From Gemmatimonadaceae bacterium (lineage in GTDB: Bacteria; Gemmatimonadota; Gemmatimonadetes; Gemmatimonadales; Gemmatimonadaceae), in assembly GCA_035606695.1 (NCBI GenBank), contig DATNEW010000041.1, positions 1-64,000 of the forward strand: DNA of 64,000 bases, read 5' to 3'. A model generated the notes under the pieces. The model was not told the origin of the DNA and did not search any database. It worked only from the letters and a program-made list of their open reading frames with translations. The translations under genes were made by a program, and so were the position numbers. This document shows, piece by piece, positions 1 through 8,534 of this stretch (position 1 is the first letter of the stretch; each line of letters begins with the position of its first letter).

Positions 1-1659
1 CACGCTTCCCGCCAGCTTCCCGCGATCGAGCGCGGCGTTCTGCGCGGCGACCGCCGCCTCGAGAATCGCCTTGCTCACGGGCGCCGCCGTCTGTGCCGCA
101 TAGATCGAGCTCTGCGGCGCGGTCATCTTCACCACGATGACGTACTGCGGATTGTCCGCGGGGAAAATGCCGACGAAGTTCGGATTGTATCGGCCGGCGA
201 CGTACCGCCCCTTCACGGTACTGCGCGGCGTTCCCGTTTTTCCGGCGAGCGAAAAATTGTCGACCGCCGCTTGCAGCGCGGTGCCTTCGTCGACGACGTC
301 GAGCAGCATGTGCCGCACCTTGTCGGCCGTCGCCTGCGAGACGACGCGCCGGACGATGCGCGGCTGGTGCTTGTAACGAACCGAACCGTCGGGCCCGATC
401 ACTTCCTTGACGAGCGCGGGCTGGACGAGCAAGCCGCCGTTCGCGAACGTCGAGTACGCGGCCGCGAGTTGCAGCGGCGTCACGGAAACCTCATAGCCCA
501 TCGCCATCGAAAGCGGCGACTGGCTCGACCAGCTTTTCGGCGAGCGCAGAATGCCGCCCGACTCCGTCGGAAATGGCAGACCGGTCGGCACGCCGAAGCC
601 GAAATCGCGAATGGTTTCGTACTCTTCGCTGCCGCTCAAGCGCGACGCGAACTTCACGATGCCGATGTTGCTCGACCAGCGCAGCACGTCGGATAACGGC
701 GCGCGGCCAACGAGATGGTCGTCACGAATGGGATTCGAGCGGCCGGGCACCACGAGGACGCCATTGCCCGTGTCGACCGAGTCGCGATCGGTCACGCGAT
801 GCCGCTCGATCAACCCCGCCGCGATGAACGGCTTGAACGTCGACCCCGGCTCGAACGGTTCGGTGATCACCGTTGCCGACGTTTGCCGCGGATCCAGGCG
901 CCGGCTGGCCATCGCGAGAATGTCGCCGGTGTGCGGATCGAGCACGACGATGTCGCCACCCTCCGCCCCCATCCGCGCCACCGCGTCGGCCAGCGACTTC
1001 TCGGCGATCTCCTGCAGATCCGCATTTATTGTCAAAACGATACTATTTCCCTTCACCGGCGCCGTACCCGGCGTGACCGGCGACTCACGACCCTGGCCGC
1101 GCGAATCGCGCACGATCGTCGCCGCGCCGGGCGTGCCGCGCAGCAGCGTGTCGAGCGCGAGCTCGAGACCGTCGATCGGCTTGTTGTCCGCGTCGACGTG
1201 GCCAAGAATTCCCTGCGCGCCCTGCGACACGGCGTACGACCGCGCGATCGTCGCGAAGCTGTGCACGCCGCGGAGCTGCATCGCGGTCGACGCATCGACG
1301 GCCAGGAAGCGTCCCGGGATCGTCAAATACTTCGACGACGTGTCGACCGCGCGCGCGATCGTTTGCGCATCGACGCCGAGCGAGGCGAGCGCCGCGCGGA
1401 GTTTGGCGGGCTCGCTGACTTCGCGCGGCGCGACTTCCAGGCGCACCATCTCCCGGCTCTGCGCCAGCACGCGGTGCGTCGCGTCCAGAATCTCGCCGCG
1501 CGGCGCGGGCACGGTGCGGTCGGTGGTCTGCTGCCGTTCGGCGCGCTGCCGCCACGCCTTGCCCTGCACGAGCTGCACGTTCGCCGCCTTCACGAGGCAG
1601 GCAACGGCGAAGATCGCGAGCGCGAGATGTGCGAGACCGATTCGTCTAGAGCGAATCAT
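1..1659 (-). CDS. ftsI: Peptidoglycan transpeptidase FtsI/PBP2-like (3' end cut by window)
   Basis: Class B penicillin-binding protein that crosslinks septal peptidoglycan. The frame is open from an ATG at 1659 to position 1, so 553 residues are visible and the C-terminus is missing. An N-terminal signal anchor (residues 6-22) is followed by a dimerisation region and the transpeptidase domain. The active-site motif GSTFK is near residue 270, an SSN motif follows, and KTGT is present. The start lies 14 bp inside the ftsL-like gene, giving the conserved rsmH-ftsL-ftsI order of division clusters. The order, rather than the sequence alone, favours FtsI over another class B PBP. PASTA domains might follow beyond the edge. 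Confidence 0.9.
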   Translation of the reverse strand, partial: MIRSRRIGLAHLALAIFAVACLVKAANVQLVQGKAWRQRAERQQTTDRTVPAPRGEILDATHRVLAQSREMVRLEVAPREVSEPAKLRAALASLGVDAQTIARAVDTSSKYLTIPGRFLAVDASTAMQLRGVHSFATIARSYAVSQGAQGILGHVDADNKPIDGLELALDTLLRGTPGAATIVRDSRGQGRESPVTPGTAPVKGNSIVLTINADLQEIAEKSLADAVARMGAEGGDIVVLDPHTGDILAMASRRLDPRQTSATVITEPFEPGSTFKPFIAAGLIERHRVTDRDSVDTGNGVLVVPGRSNPIRDDHLVGRAPLSDVLRWSSNIGIVKFASRLSGSEEYETIRDFGFGVPTGLPFPTESGGILRSPKSWSSQSPLSMAMGYEVSVTPLQLAAAYSTFANGGLLVQPALVKEVIGPDGSVRYKHQPRIVRRVVSQATADKVRHMLLDVVDEGTALQAAVDNFSLAGKTGTPRSTVKGRYVAGRYNPNFVGIFPADNPQYVIVVKMTAPQSSIYAAQTAAPVSKAILEAAVAAQNAALDRGKLAGSV

Positions 1660-2008
1660 GCGGCGTAGAAGTGGAACGGCGCTGCGGTGGCGGGGCGAGG
1701 ATCACCTGCTCCTGCGGCGTCGCGATGTGCATGTTCAAACGTTGCTCGGCGATCGGCTCGAGAACTTGCCGGCTCGATGCGTCGCGAATCTCGCCATCCA
1801 GCCGAATACGGTCGGCTTCCAGGGCGTCACGCTTCTGCTCGAGCTTGCGAATTTCCGTCTGCTGCTTCACGCCGATCACTCTGCGCAGTATGACGACGGT
1901 CGACACCGCGACGAAACCGATCAGCACGAGCGCGAGCATGCCTCGCGTCGACGGACCGCCCGATCCCTTCCCCGCGCTTCGCTTCGCTACTCCGCGCTTC
2001 GGCGCCAT
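1646..2008 (-). CDS. ftsL: FtsL-like division protein
   Basis: A 120-residue bitopic protein. A basic cytoplasmic tail (residues 1-22) precedes one membrane helix (about 23-45) and a charged coiled-coil stretch (about 48-75, rich in E, K, R and Q). This is the FtsL/FtsB architecture; such proteins link the divisome to the FtsWI synthase. Sequence identity in this family is low, so the assignment rests on topology and on its place between rsmH and ftsI. The start ATG lies 22 bp inside rsmH, which implies translational coupling. FtsB or a generic septum-formation initiator is the main alternative. Confidence 0.75.
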   Translation of the reverse strand: MAPKRGVAKRSAGKGSGGPSTRGMLALVLIGFVAVSTVVILRRVIGVKQQTEIRKLEQKRDALEADRIRLDGEIRDASSRQVLEPIAEQRLNMHIATPQEQVILAPPPQRRSTSTPHDSL

Positions 2009-2919
2009 GCGCGAAGTTTAGCGCTGCGTGCGCGTGCGTTGCGAATGATTTCGTCCTCGGAGGCCGTGAGCCCGCGCTTCGTCAGCGTCTCGCCGAGCGC
2101 GCGGCCGCGGCACGTGCAGATGGGATGCTTCGGCGGGCAGATACAGTCGCTCGACCACTCGCGAAAAAAGTTCTTCACAATTCGATCTTCGCCGGAATGA
2201 TATGTGATCACGGCGAGGATTCCGCCGGGCGACAACCTGTCGCGCAGCGCCGGTAAGGCACGCTCCAGCCCGGGCAGCTCATCGTTCACCGCAATGCGCA
2301 CCGCCTGAAACAATCGTGCAAACTCCGGCGCGCCGCTTCGCGGACCGAGCACCGCGCGAATGGCGCCCACGAGATCGTCGCTCGTCTCGAACTGACGCGT
2401 CGCGCGGCGGCGCACGATTTCGCGCGCCAGGCGAACGGCGTGGCGCTCGTCACCATAGTCGCGAAATACGCCGGCCAGAGTCTGTTCGGTCTCATCGTTC
2501 AACAGATCGGCGGCCGTGGCCGCGGCGTCGCTGCCCATTCGCATGTCGAGACGTGCGCCGGGCCTGAACGTAAATCCGCGGGTCTCGGCGTCGAACTGAT
2601 GCGACGACACGCCGAGGTCCAGGAGAACTCCGTCGAAGGTCATGCCTTCGAGTGCTGGCAGTTCCGCAACGCGGGCATAGTTCGACTCGAGCGCCGAGAA
2701 CCGGCCGGCTTCCGCGTAGTCGTGCAGGCGCGTCGCAGCGGCGGCGAGTGCCTCGGGATCGCGGTCCACGCCGACGATCTGTTCGACGCCCGCGTCCAGG
2801 AGCGCCAGCGAATGGCCGCCGCCGCCCAGTGTGCCGTCGAGGATGCGGCGCCCGCGGCGAAGCAGCTCGATCACCTCGGTGACGAGCACAGGCGCGTGAT
2901 ATGCGCTATCGATCGGCAT
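1987..2919 (-). CDS. rsmH: 16S rRNA m4C1402 methyltransferase RsmH (MraW)
   Basis: SAM-dependent N4-methyltransferase acting on C1402 of 16S rRNA. The 310-residue length is typical. The SAM-binding motif GTLGGGGHS is near residue 30, VDRD follows, and the family tail with TASEDEI is at the C-terminus. The ATG at 2919 is preferred over an in-frame TTG three codons upstream because it matches the usual family start and has GGAG just before it. The start codon interlocks with that of the divergent lipid kinase gene (shared CATG at 2917-2920), so the regulatory sequence for rsmH must lie inside the kinase coding region. No mraZ lies immediately upstream. Confidence 0.95.
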   Translation of the reverse strand: MPIDSAYHAPVLVTEVIELLRRGRRILDGTLGGGGHSLALLDAGVEQIVGVDRDPEALAAAATRLHDYAEAGRFSALESNYARVAELPALEGMTFDGVLLDLGVSSHQFDAETRGFTFRPGARLDMRMGSDAAATAADLLNDETEQTLAGVFRDYGDERHAVRLAREIVRRRATRQFETSDDLVGAIRAVLGPRSGAPEFARLFQAVRIAVNDELPGLERALPALRDRLSPGGILAVITYHSGEDRIVKNFFREWSSDCICPPKHPICTCRGRALGETLTKRGLTASEDEIIRNARARSAKLRAWRRSAE

Positions 2920-3811
2920 GAACTCCAAGCATATCGCGCTGATCGTGCACGGCGGGCGAGCGGACCGTCCCGATGTTCGTCATCTGATCAACTGGGTCCG
3001 GGATAAGGGGCACTTCGTCGAGCCGCACGCAACATTCGAGACCGGCGAAGCCGCGGCGATCGCCTCCGATGCCGCGCGCCGTGGCGTCGACGTGGTCGCG
3101 GCGGCGGGTGGCGACGGCACCGTCAACGAAGTCGTGAACGGCCTGGACGGATACGACGTCCCGCTCGGCATCATTCCGTTGGGGACCGCGAATGATTTCG
3201 CGCGGCAGGTTGGGATTCCGGCCGACGCCGATCATGCCATGGATGTTATCCTGCAACGCAAGCCCACGCGACTCGACACCGCATCGCTGAACGGACGGCG
3301 TTTTCTGAATGTCTCGACGGGCGGCGTCGGCGCCGAAGCAACGGCCGAGACTCCGTCGGAGATCAAGGAGTCGCTCGGGCCCGTCGCGTACGCGATCAGC
3401 GGCATGCGGAAGTTCGCGGGATTCAGCGCGTCGTACGCGCGGTTCGAGGGCGACGGGTTCTCATACGACGGCGAGTTTCTCATGTTCGCCGTGGGACTCA
3501 CGCGGTCGACCGGCGGCGGAACGATGGTCACGCCGATGGCGTCGGCGACCGACGGACTGCTCGATCTCTGCATCGTCGAGGGCATGTCACGCGGCGAGTT
3601 CGCGCGCACGGTGCTCAAGGTGAAGCGCGGCGAGCACGTTGGTCTCGATGGCGTGCGCTACGTACAGCTCAAATGGGTGACGATCGACGGACGCGATCCG
3701 ATCGCCGTCAACGTCGATGGCGAGATGTCGAACGCGACACGGCTCACCTATCGCGCACGGTCGCGCGATCTCTGGGTGCACGTCGCGCATTTGCCGGGGG
3801 AAGAGGCGTGA
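2918..3811 (+). CDS. YegS/DgkB-type lipid kinase
   Basis: Diacylglycerol kinase catalytic-domain protein of 297 residues, expected to phosphorylate diacylglycerol or a related lipid with ATP at the inner membrane face. The nucleotide-binding GGDGTVNEVVNG motif is near residue 66 and the PLGTANDFA motif near 88. The C-terminal beta-sandwich half is complete and ends with the VDGE region. It starts at ATG 2918, overlapping the rsmH start on the other strand by two bases, and no clear ribosome binding site precedes it. The gene ends at a repeat element and a strong hairpin terminator. YegS versus DgkB substrate choice cannot be decided. Confidence 0.9.
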   Translation: MNSKHIALIVHGGRADRPDVRHLINWVRDKGHFVEPHATFETGEAAAIASDAARRGVDVVAAAGGDGTVNEVVNGLDGYDVPLGIIPLGTANDFARQVGIPADADHAMDVILQRKPTRLDTASLNGRRFLNVSTGGVGAEATAETPSEIKESLGPVAYAISGMRKFAGFSASYARFEGDGFSYDGEFLMFAVGLTRSTGGGTMVTPMASATDGLLDLCIVEGMSRGEFARTVLKVKRGEHVGLDGVRYVQLKWVTIDGRDPIAVNVDGEMSNATRLTYRARSRDLWVHVAHLPGEEA

Positions 3812-3815
3812 TGCT

Positions 3816-3840
3816 GTCATCCTGAGCGAAGCGAAGGATG
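3816..3840. repeat. Dispersed CATCCTGAGCG...GAAGGAT element, copy 1
   Basis: A short GC-rich element (CATCCTGAGCG, AAGC, GAAGGATG) directly after the lipid kinase stop codon and 10 bp before a terminator hairpin. Related copies occur at 51612-51688 (an inverted pair) and 52840-52868. No coding role is seen. Confidence 0.7.
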
Positions 3841-3850
3841 CCCGGTCAAC

Positions 3851-3882
3851 AAGAAAGGGCTGCCGTGTGGCAGCCCTTTCTT
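3851..3882. terminator. Bidirectional intrinsic terminator
   Basis: Perfect 14-bp stem (AAGAAAGGGCTGCC with its complement) and a GTGT loop, placed between two convergent genes. The A-rich and T-rich stem ends provide T-tracts on both strands, so it can stop the lipid kinase and the TPR gene. Confidence 0.85.
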
Positions 3883-3898
3883 GTGTATCAGCAAACGC

Positions 3899-5647
3899 TT
3901 ACTTGCAGTGGAGCGCGTTCTTGACCTGCGTCGCGAACTCGCTGTACTGCGGCAGCGACTGGAGCAGCTGCCCTGCCGTCTGCGGGTCGGCGCGTCCACC
4001 CTTCGGCAACGCTTCCTGCGCGATCGCGAGATTGTCTTCCGCGACCTTGATCTCGGAGCAGGTGGTCGCCTTCTCTTTCGTGTTCTTATAAATCTTCTGA
4101 ACGTTCTGCAGCGCGTCACCGGCGATGCTGTACGCCGCGACACCGATGTAGAATGAGCTCTGCGGCGACGGCGCGATCTGATCGACCGTCTGGAACGCCT
4201 GCAGCGCCGCCTGGAAGTCCGCGCGCGTCTTTGTTTCCTGCGCCTTCTTCAGGGCCGGTGCGGCGATCGCGAGCAGCGATGCACCCAACGTGTCTTTCGG
4301 CACGCCGGCGGCAATCGCCTTCTGTGCCGAGGCCAGCGCGCTGTCCGGCTGGCTCATCTGGCTCTGAATGGAGATGATGAACTGCCACGCGCCGGTGTTC
4401 TTCGGATCGATCTCGGTGGCGCGGCGGGCCATGGCGAGCGCTTGCTGCAGCTGTCCGGCCTTGTAATAACCTTGCGCGGCGAGCAGCGGGAAATCGATCG
4501 GCACCTTGTTGCCGAACTTCTGCATCGCCTGCGCGATGAGCTGCTGCTGCATCGCGACGTTGCTGTCGAGACCGGCCGCGGCGATCGAGCGCTGGAAGTA
4601 ATCGAGATCTGCCTTCGACGTGTCGGCCTTCACGTACTCGGCGCCCGTCGCGAGCGCGGCCTTGTACTGCTTCGCGCGCAGCTGGAGCAGCCATTTCGTC
4701 TTCAGCATGCCCACGTCGCCGGGGTTCTGCTGAATGAGCGTATCGATGATCGGAATCGCCTTGTCGGGCGCGCCGGAGTTCGCGAGCACTTCGATGATCG
4801 TCGTCACGGTGTTCGTGTTCGACGGATCGAGACGGTAGATCGAGAGGTACGTGTTGATCGCGTTCGCGGTGTCGTGCTTCGCCATGTACGCGTCGGCCAG
4901 GTTGGCCAGCGCGACCATCGCGGTGGAGTCGACGTTCCGGATGGCGGTCGCGACGGCGATGATCGAGTCAGGCGACGCCTTGGGCGTCTGGTTCGTGTAC
5001 GCGAGCAGAATGCACTGCTGCGCGAGCACCGACTGCGGGTAGAGCGCCAGACCCTTTCGCGCATCGGCGATCGCGTCGGAATACTTCGCCGCGCGGAGAT
5101 CGTTCGTGCACGTGCGATACGCCGGGAACGACTTCTGGGCGTCCGTCAGCTTTTGCTCCAGCTGCTTCACCGCATCGCCGACGTCCTTGGCGTTGATGCG
5201 CGGCAGCGGCTGCGCGACGGTCTGCTGGCCGCTCCGCATGAGCACGCGCGCATCGACCTGAATGCCTGCACCAACCTTATTTGCGGTGCCATCGATGACC
5301 TGATCGCCGCGGAGCGTCTTGGCGAGCTCCATGAGGTCCGACGCGCTCAGCGCCGAGTCCGCGCGATAGCCCGAGGCCTCGAGCGTGTTCTTGATGTTCT
5401 GCTGCGGAATGACATACAGCTCCTTCGCTGCATGCTCCGAAATCAGGCGGCGCCGAAACTCGTCGCCCATCTGCACGCCGAGCTGCCGGTCCGTGCTGTG
5501 GAACGTCGTGACGAGAATGTACGGGGTGTCCTGCACCGGCGGTCCGCCGCGCTGCTGCTGCCCCGCTTGGCCGAGCAACGGTGCACCGGCGAGCGGAAGC
5601 GCGACAAAGCCGGCGGCCAACGCCGCACGGCGAGTGAATGCCTTCAC
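3899..5647 (-). CDS. Secreted TPR-repeat protein
   Basis: 582 residues. The start is a GTG at 5647, with GGGAGG eight bases upstream; the frame continues open above it only because it runs through the tRNA. A signal peptide covers about residues 1-26 (hydrophobic stretch ending ALPLAGAPLLG). Residues 35-160 form a region that may resemble the N-terminal part of TolB-like proteins. From about residue 185 to the end there are tetratricopeptide-like helical repeats such as AIADARKGLALYPQS and ALAMARRATEIDPKN. TPR proteins act as protein-binding scaffolds; the partner here is unknown. It is a single gene, with a terminator downstream and tRNA-Val upstream. Confidence 0.75.
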   Translation of the reverse strand: MKAFTRRAALAAGFVALPLAGAPLLGQAGQQQRGGPPVQDTPYILVTTFHSTDRQLGVQMGDEFRRRLISEHAAKELYVIPQQNIKNTLEASGYRADSALSASDLMELAKTLRGDQVIDGTANKVGAGIQVDARVLMRSGQQTVAQPLPRINAKDVGDAVKQLEQKLTDAQKSFPAYRTCTNDLRAAKYSDAIADARKGLALYPQSVLAQQCILLAYTNQTPKASPDSIIAVATAIRNVDSTAMVALANLADAYMAKHDTANAINTYLSIYRLDPSNTNTVTTIIEVLANSGAPDKAIPIIDTLIQQNPGDVGMLKTKWLLQLRAKQYKAALATGAEYVKADTSKADLDYFQRSIAAAGLDSNVAMQQQLIAQAMQKFGNKVPIDFPLLAAQGYYKAGQLQQALAMARRATEIDPKNTGAWQFIISIQSQMSQPDSALASAQKAIAAGVPKDTLGASLLAIAAPALKKAQETKTRADFQAALQAFQTVDQIAPSPQSSFYIGVAAYSIAGDALQNVQKIYKNTKEKATTCSEIKVAEDNLAIAQEALPKGGRADPQTAGQLLQSLPQYSEFATQVKNALHCK

Positions 5648-5768
5648 GGTTTCTACCTCCCAAACGTTGAACAAAATACCCCGTGGCTTCGACTTGGGTT
5701 CGCGAATTGTAGGGCGAGCCCTGCACTGTAATGCGCGCGGCTCGTCACGTTCGCTAGTAGCCCCTCCA

Positions 5769-5842
5769 TGGGCGAAGAGGGACTCGAACCCCCGACCCCC
5801 TGCGTGTAAGGCAGGTGCTCTAACCAACTGAGCTATTCGCCC
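5769..5842 (-). tRNA. tRNA-Val (anticodon TAC)
   Basis: A 74-nt cloverleaf with a seven-bp acceptor stem (GGGCGAA/TTCGCCC), a D-arm with AGCTCAGTTGGTTAGAGC, an anticodon stem CCTGC/GCAGG with loop CTTACAC, and a T-arm with GGGGGTTCGAGTCCC. The anticodon TAC reads GUA and related valine codons. The discriminator is A. The next three bases are TGG, so CCA is not encoded and must be added. Confidence 0.97.
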
Positions 5843-5870
5843 CACAGGTCGCCGGGATCGGTGTCCGACT

Positions 5871-6041
5871 CTACTTCAAAATCGCAAGCGGAACGAGCAC
5901 GCAATATCCGACGGTCAACAAGATCGGAGCGATCGTTTCCCCGCCGCGCGCCAGGTCCGCAAACCCGGCCAGGAGGACCACGACCGCGATCCCCCACCAC
6001 ATCAAGCCTCGTGTACGAGGCGGCGTCTCGCTCTCGACCAT
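5871..6041 (-). CDS. Small two-helix membrane protein
   Basis: A 56-residue protein with two predicted membrane helices: one from WWGIAVVVLLAGFADLA and one from IAPILLTVGYCVLVPLAIL, joined by RGGET. Function unknown. The ATG at 6041 is chosen because a near-consensus promoter (6051-6079) lies just upstream; the longer open frame from a TTG at 6083 would run through that promoter. Transcription would begin within about ten bases of the ATG, so the mRNA is probably leaderless. It lies next to tRNA-Val. Confidence 0.7.
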   Translation of the reverse strand: MVESETPPRTRGLMWWGIAVVVLLAGFADLARGGETIAPILLTVGYCVLVPLAILK

Positions 6042-6050
6042 AGGGGAAGT

Positions 6051-6079
6051 AGTGTAGACCTTCTCGGGAACAGTGTCAA
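6051..6079 (-). promoter_or_regulatory. Sigma-70-type promoter of the small membrane protein gene
   Basis: On the minus strand a perfect TTGACA (6074-6079) and TACACT (6051-6056) are separated by 17 bp. The predicted transcript start falls at about 6044, next to the ATG at 6041. Confidence 0.75.
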
Positions 6080-6131
6080 GCAACGTGCTGACGCGCAGTT
6101 ACGTCACGATGTATCCGAGATTAACGCCGGA

Positions 6132-7133
6132 TTAAGACGTCTCCGCTTCGGACCTTTTGTCCCTGAAATCCGGCCCTTCGTCCCCAGCCAGGAGAATGTC
6201 CAGCACGCTCTGCCGTGCCGCACGCTCGGCGGCCTCGTCCGCGGCAAGGAGCGCCGCCATGCGCTCCTTCTCCCGCCGGCGCCGCGCGAAGTAGAGCGGC
6301 AGCACGATCACCAACATCACGAGTCCGCCCAGCGTCAGATCGCTCGCCAGCGCGAGCGCGCCATACCGCCGCCGCGTGCGCGCCTGCCAATCCTTCTCGA
6401 ATCCGGCGAGCGTCATGCCGTACGACGCGCGAATGGCGCGATCGAGGTTCCGCTGGACTTTCCAGTTCTCGAACAACCGCGCCAGGCCGCGCGCGGTGTC
6501 GAGCGCCGCGAGATCGACCACCGCGCGATACGCCAGCGCATACGCGTTCTCCGCGGTCGTCGCACCGGCGCCGAAATCCGCATCGAGCTCCTCGAACGTC
6601 GGCACGCCTTTGAGCGCCAGCGCCACGTTCGCCGACAGTGCGTCCTCGCGACGCCACTCGTGCGCGGCGAAACTGGCGTACCCTTCGTCGAACCACCGCG
6701 GCGGCAAGTCGTCGAGATCCTCGTGCAGCGCGAGATGCGCCAGTTCGTGGCGGAGAATCTCGCGCGGATCGCCGGCCGCGTTGCCCGCGGCGCGGCCTTG
6801 CATCACGATGCGGCGCGATTCGGGAAACGTGATCGCGGCGCCCCATTCCGGCGCCGACGGCCCCGCCCATTCGCGAAACCGTTTGAGATCGGGCGCGACG
6901 GCGAGCAGCACGCGCTGCGTGGGCCGTGGGAGTCCGGGAAACGTGTCGGTGCGGACGGCGTAGTCGAGCAGCGACTGCACGAGCGTCGCGTCGCTCGGAT
7001 AATAGACCGCGGTGAATCGCCCGCGATCGACGCGCTGCGGCGCGTCCTGCGCTGGGAGATGGGCGGTGGGCGTTGGGCGGTGGACGACGGGCGTGAACAG
7101 CCAAGAGGCGAGCAAAATTGTGCGACGGAGCAA
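6132..7133 (-). CDS. Membrane-anchored peptidase MA-like zinc metalloprotease
   Basis: About 333 residues from a TTG at 7133; another TTG at 7148 is equally possible. An N-terminal signal sequence (RRTILLASWLF) precedes an exported domain with the gluzincin motif HELAH near residues 129-133, and WFDEGYASF about 20 residues later supplies the third zinc-ligand glutamate. A C-terminal membrane helix (about 275-297) is followed by a basic cytoplasmic tail of about 40 residues. This matches the peptidase MA-like family, whose substrates are mostly unknown. The N-terminal region is encoded inside an inverted TGGGCGN repeat, which makes the start uncertain. It is the last gene of the chemosensory run, after a TPR gene. 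Confidence 0.7.
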   Translation of the reverse strand: MLRRTILLASWLFTPVVHRPTPTAHLPAQDAPQRVDRGRFTAVYYPSDATLVQSLLDYAVRTDTFPGLPRPTQRVLLAVAPDLKRFREWAGPSAPEWGAAITFPESRRIVMQGRAAGNAAGDPREILRHELAHLALHEDLDDLPPRWFDEGYASFAAHEWRREDALSANVALALKGVPTFEELDADFGAGATTAENAYALAYRAVVDLAALDTARGLARLFENWKVQRNLDRAIRASYGMTLAGFEKDWQARTRRRYGALALASDLTLGGLVMLVIVLPLYFARRRREKERMAALLAADEAAERAARQSVLDILLAGDEGPDFRDKRSEAETS

Positions 7134-7170
7134 CCGCCCATCGCCCAACGCCCAGCGCCTACCGCCTACG
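7051..7170. repeat. Inverted TGGGCGN heptamer arrays, copy 1
   Basis: Left arm 7051-7092 is a run of degenerate TGGGCGN units on the plus strand. Right arm 7134-7170 holds the complementary CGCCCAN units. The arms flank about 40 bp that encode the signal peptide of the metalloprotease, and the right arm reaches the stop codon of the upstream TPR gene. Related arrays occur at 29616-29650 and 36041-36141. Confidence 0.75.
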
Positions 7171-8023
7171 GTTCCCCGCCTTCCTCCACCGTCTTCAGCA
7201 CGTCCGCGCAGCGTTTTCCCCACGGATTGAACTTGTTGGCCGCGAAGCCCGCCTTCCAGGTGTCGATCGCCTCGTCGCGCTGCCCATTGAACCAATACGC
7301 GCGCCCCAGCTCGTAATACGCCTCGATCAGGTTCGGACCGAGCGCAAGCGTTTTCTGAAAAAACGTCTGCGCGTCCTCGAACATGTCACGCTCGAGATAC
7401 ACCAGCCCCAGATAGAAGTGCGCGTAGAGCGTGGCCTTCTTGTCGTTGTCCAGCCGAATGGCGCGCGACAGATGCTCGATCGCCTCGCCGAAGATCCGCT
7501 TCTTCAGGCAAATGTAGCCCACGTTGATGCGCGCCACCGCGTTCTGCGGCTCACGCACCAGCACCTTCTGAAAATTCAGCAGCGCGTCGTCGAACTTGTC
7601 CTGCAGCATCAACGCCCAGCCGAGCAGCGATTCGGCCTGCGGATCGTTCGGCGACAGCTGCAGCGCCTTCGCCAACACCTGCTCGGCGCCCTCATAGTCG
7701 CCCGCGGAGATCTTGCCCCAGCCCTTCTCGATGAACGTCGACGCGCCGATGTGATCGGCGTGCACCGACGGCTTTTCCCCCGAGAACTGCGGCACGAACG
7801 ACGGTCGCGCCGTTCCGTTCTTGAGACCCTTCCACTTCTCGACGAGCGCGAGCACGTCGTCCTTGAGCGTCGTGAGCTCGGCGAGCTCCTGCTCGACGCG
7901 CTTGAACAATGTCGCAATGTCGTTCTTCAGCGCATCCAACTCGTTCGCCGCGCTCGGCGCGGTCAATCGCGCTTCGAGCGCGTTACGGCGTTCGCGAAGC
8001 TCGTCAGCCGAACGGTCAGGCAC
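7166..8023 (-). CDS. Coiled-coil TPR protein of the chemosensory cluster
   Basis: 285 residues with a GTG start. An N-terminal coiled coil (about 5-68, ending in TLKDDVLALVEKWKG) is followed by four to five TPR units from about residue 95 (AGDYEGAEQVLAKALQLSPN, DDALLNFQKVLVREPQN, FGEAIEHLSRAIRLDND, FEDAQTFFQKTLALGPN). No signal peptide, so it is cytoplasmic. It overlaps the upstream cheW by 8 bp, which implies coupled translation and a link to the array. Probably an adaptor or scaffold; its partner cannot be named from sequence. Confidence 0.75.
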   Translation of the reverse strand: MPDRSADELRERRNALEARLTAPSAANELDALKNDIATLFKRVEQELAELTTLKDDVLALVEKWKGLKNGTARPSFVPQFSGEKPSVHADHIGASTFIEKGWGKISAGDYEGAEQVLAKALQLSPNDPQAESLLGWALMLQDKFDDALLNFQKVLVREPQNAVARINVGYICLKKRIFGEAIEHLSRAIRLDNDKKATLYAHFYLGLVYLERDMFEDAQTFFQKTLALGPNLIEAYYELGRAYWFNGQRDEAIDTWKAGFAANKFNPWGKRCADVLKTVEEGGEP

Positions 8024-8534
8024 GCGCCGCGACCGCGGGTGCCGCGGGCACCGCGGGCAGCGACTGTTCGCCGGCTCCGGACGCGCGATCGAACGCGATG
8101 CGCGCCGCGCTCGTCAGCACGCGATCGACGTCCAGCACGACGATCAACTGATCGCGGACCTTCGCGATGCCGCGCACGAATTCCGCGGACAGGCCGCGAA
8201 ACAGCGCCGGCGGCTGCGTCACGCTCGTCGCGGGAATCGACGCCACTTCGTGAACCGCGTCGACGATCGCACCAACCCAACCGTCGGCGGTGGTCAGCAC
8301 CAACACACGCGTGTCCGGCGTGATCTCGAAATCGCCGAGACCGATGCGGCGGCGCATGTCGACGACCGGAATGACCTGGCCGCGATGCTCGATCACACCC
8401 TCGATCCACTCAGGGACGTCCGGCACCGCACTCGGCGACGTGTAGCGCAGGACGCGCTCAACGGAAAACACGTCGGCCGCAAACAGATCGAGGCCGAGCT
8501 GAAACGTCACGAGCTTCACCATGTCGGTCTTCAT
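8016..8534 (-). CDS. cheW: CheW-like chemosensory coupling protein 1
   Basis: 172 residues with one CheW domain (about 4-145), marked by VTFQLGLDLFAADVFSVERV, IEGVIEHRGQVIPVVDMRR and the closing DQLIVVLDVDRVL. CheW links the kinase CheA to receptors on the membrane. A 27-residue Ala/Pro-rich tail follows the domain. The ATG overlaps the stop of the second cheW (ATGA). One of three CheW proteins in the cluster, so it may serve a different receptor set or a non-receptor partner. Confidence 0.9.
   Translation of the reverse strand: MKTDMVKLVTFQLGLDLFAADVFSVERVLRYTSPSAVPDVPEWIEGVIEHRGQVIPVVDMRRRIGLGDFEITPDTRVLVLTTADGWVGAIVDAVHEVASIPATSVTQPPALFRGLSAEFVRGIAKVRDQLIVVLDVDRVLTSAARIAFDRASGAGEQSLPAVPAAPAVAARA

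Noticed and set aside
5648-5845. 66-codon N-terminal extension of the secreted TPR protein beginning GRIAQLVRAPALHAGG
   Set aside because: These residues are a translation of the tRNA-Val gene and its leader. The GTG at 5647 has a strong ribosome binding site and starts a proper signal peptide.
6803-7141. ATG-initiated frame at 7141 as the start of the metalloprotease
   Set aside because: It is in a different frame from the HELAH-containing protein and shows no domain of its own.
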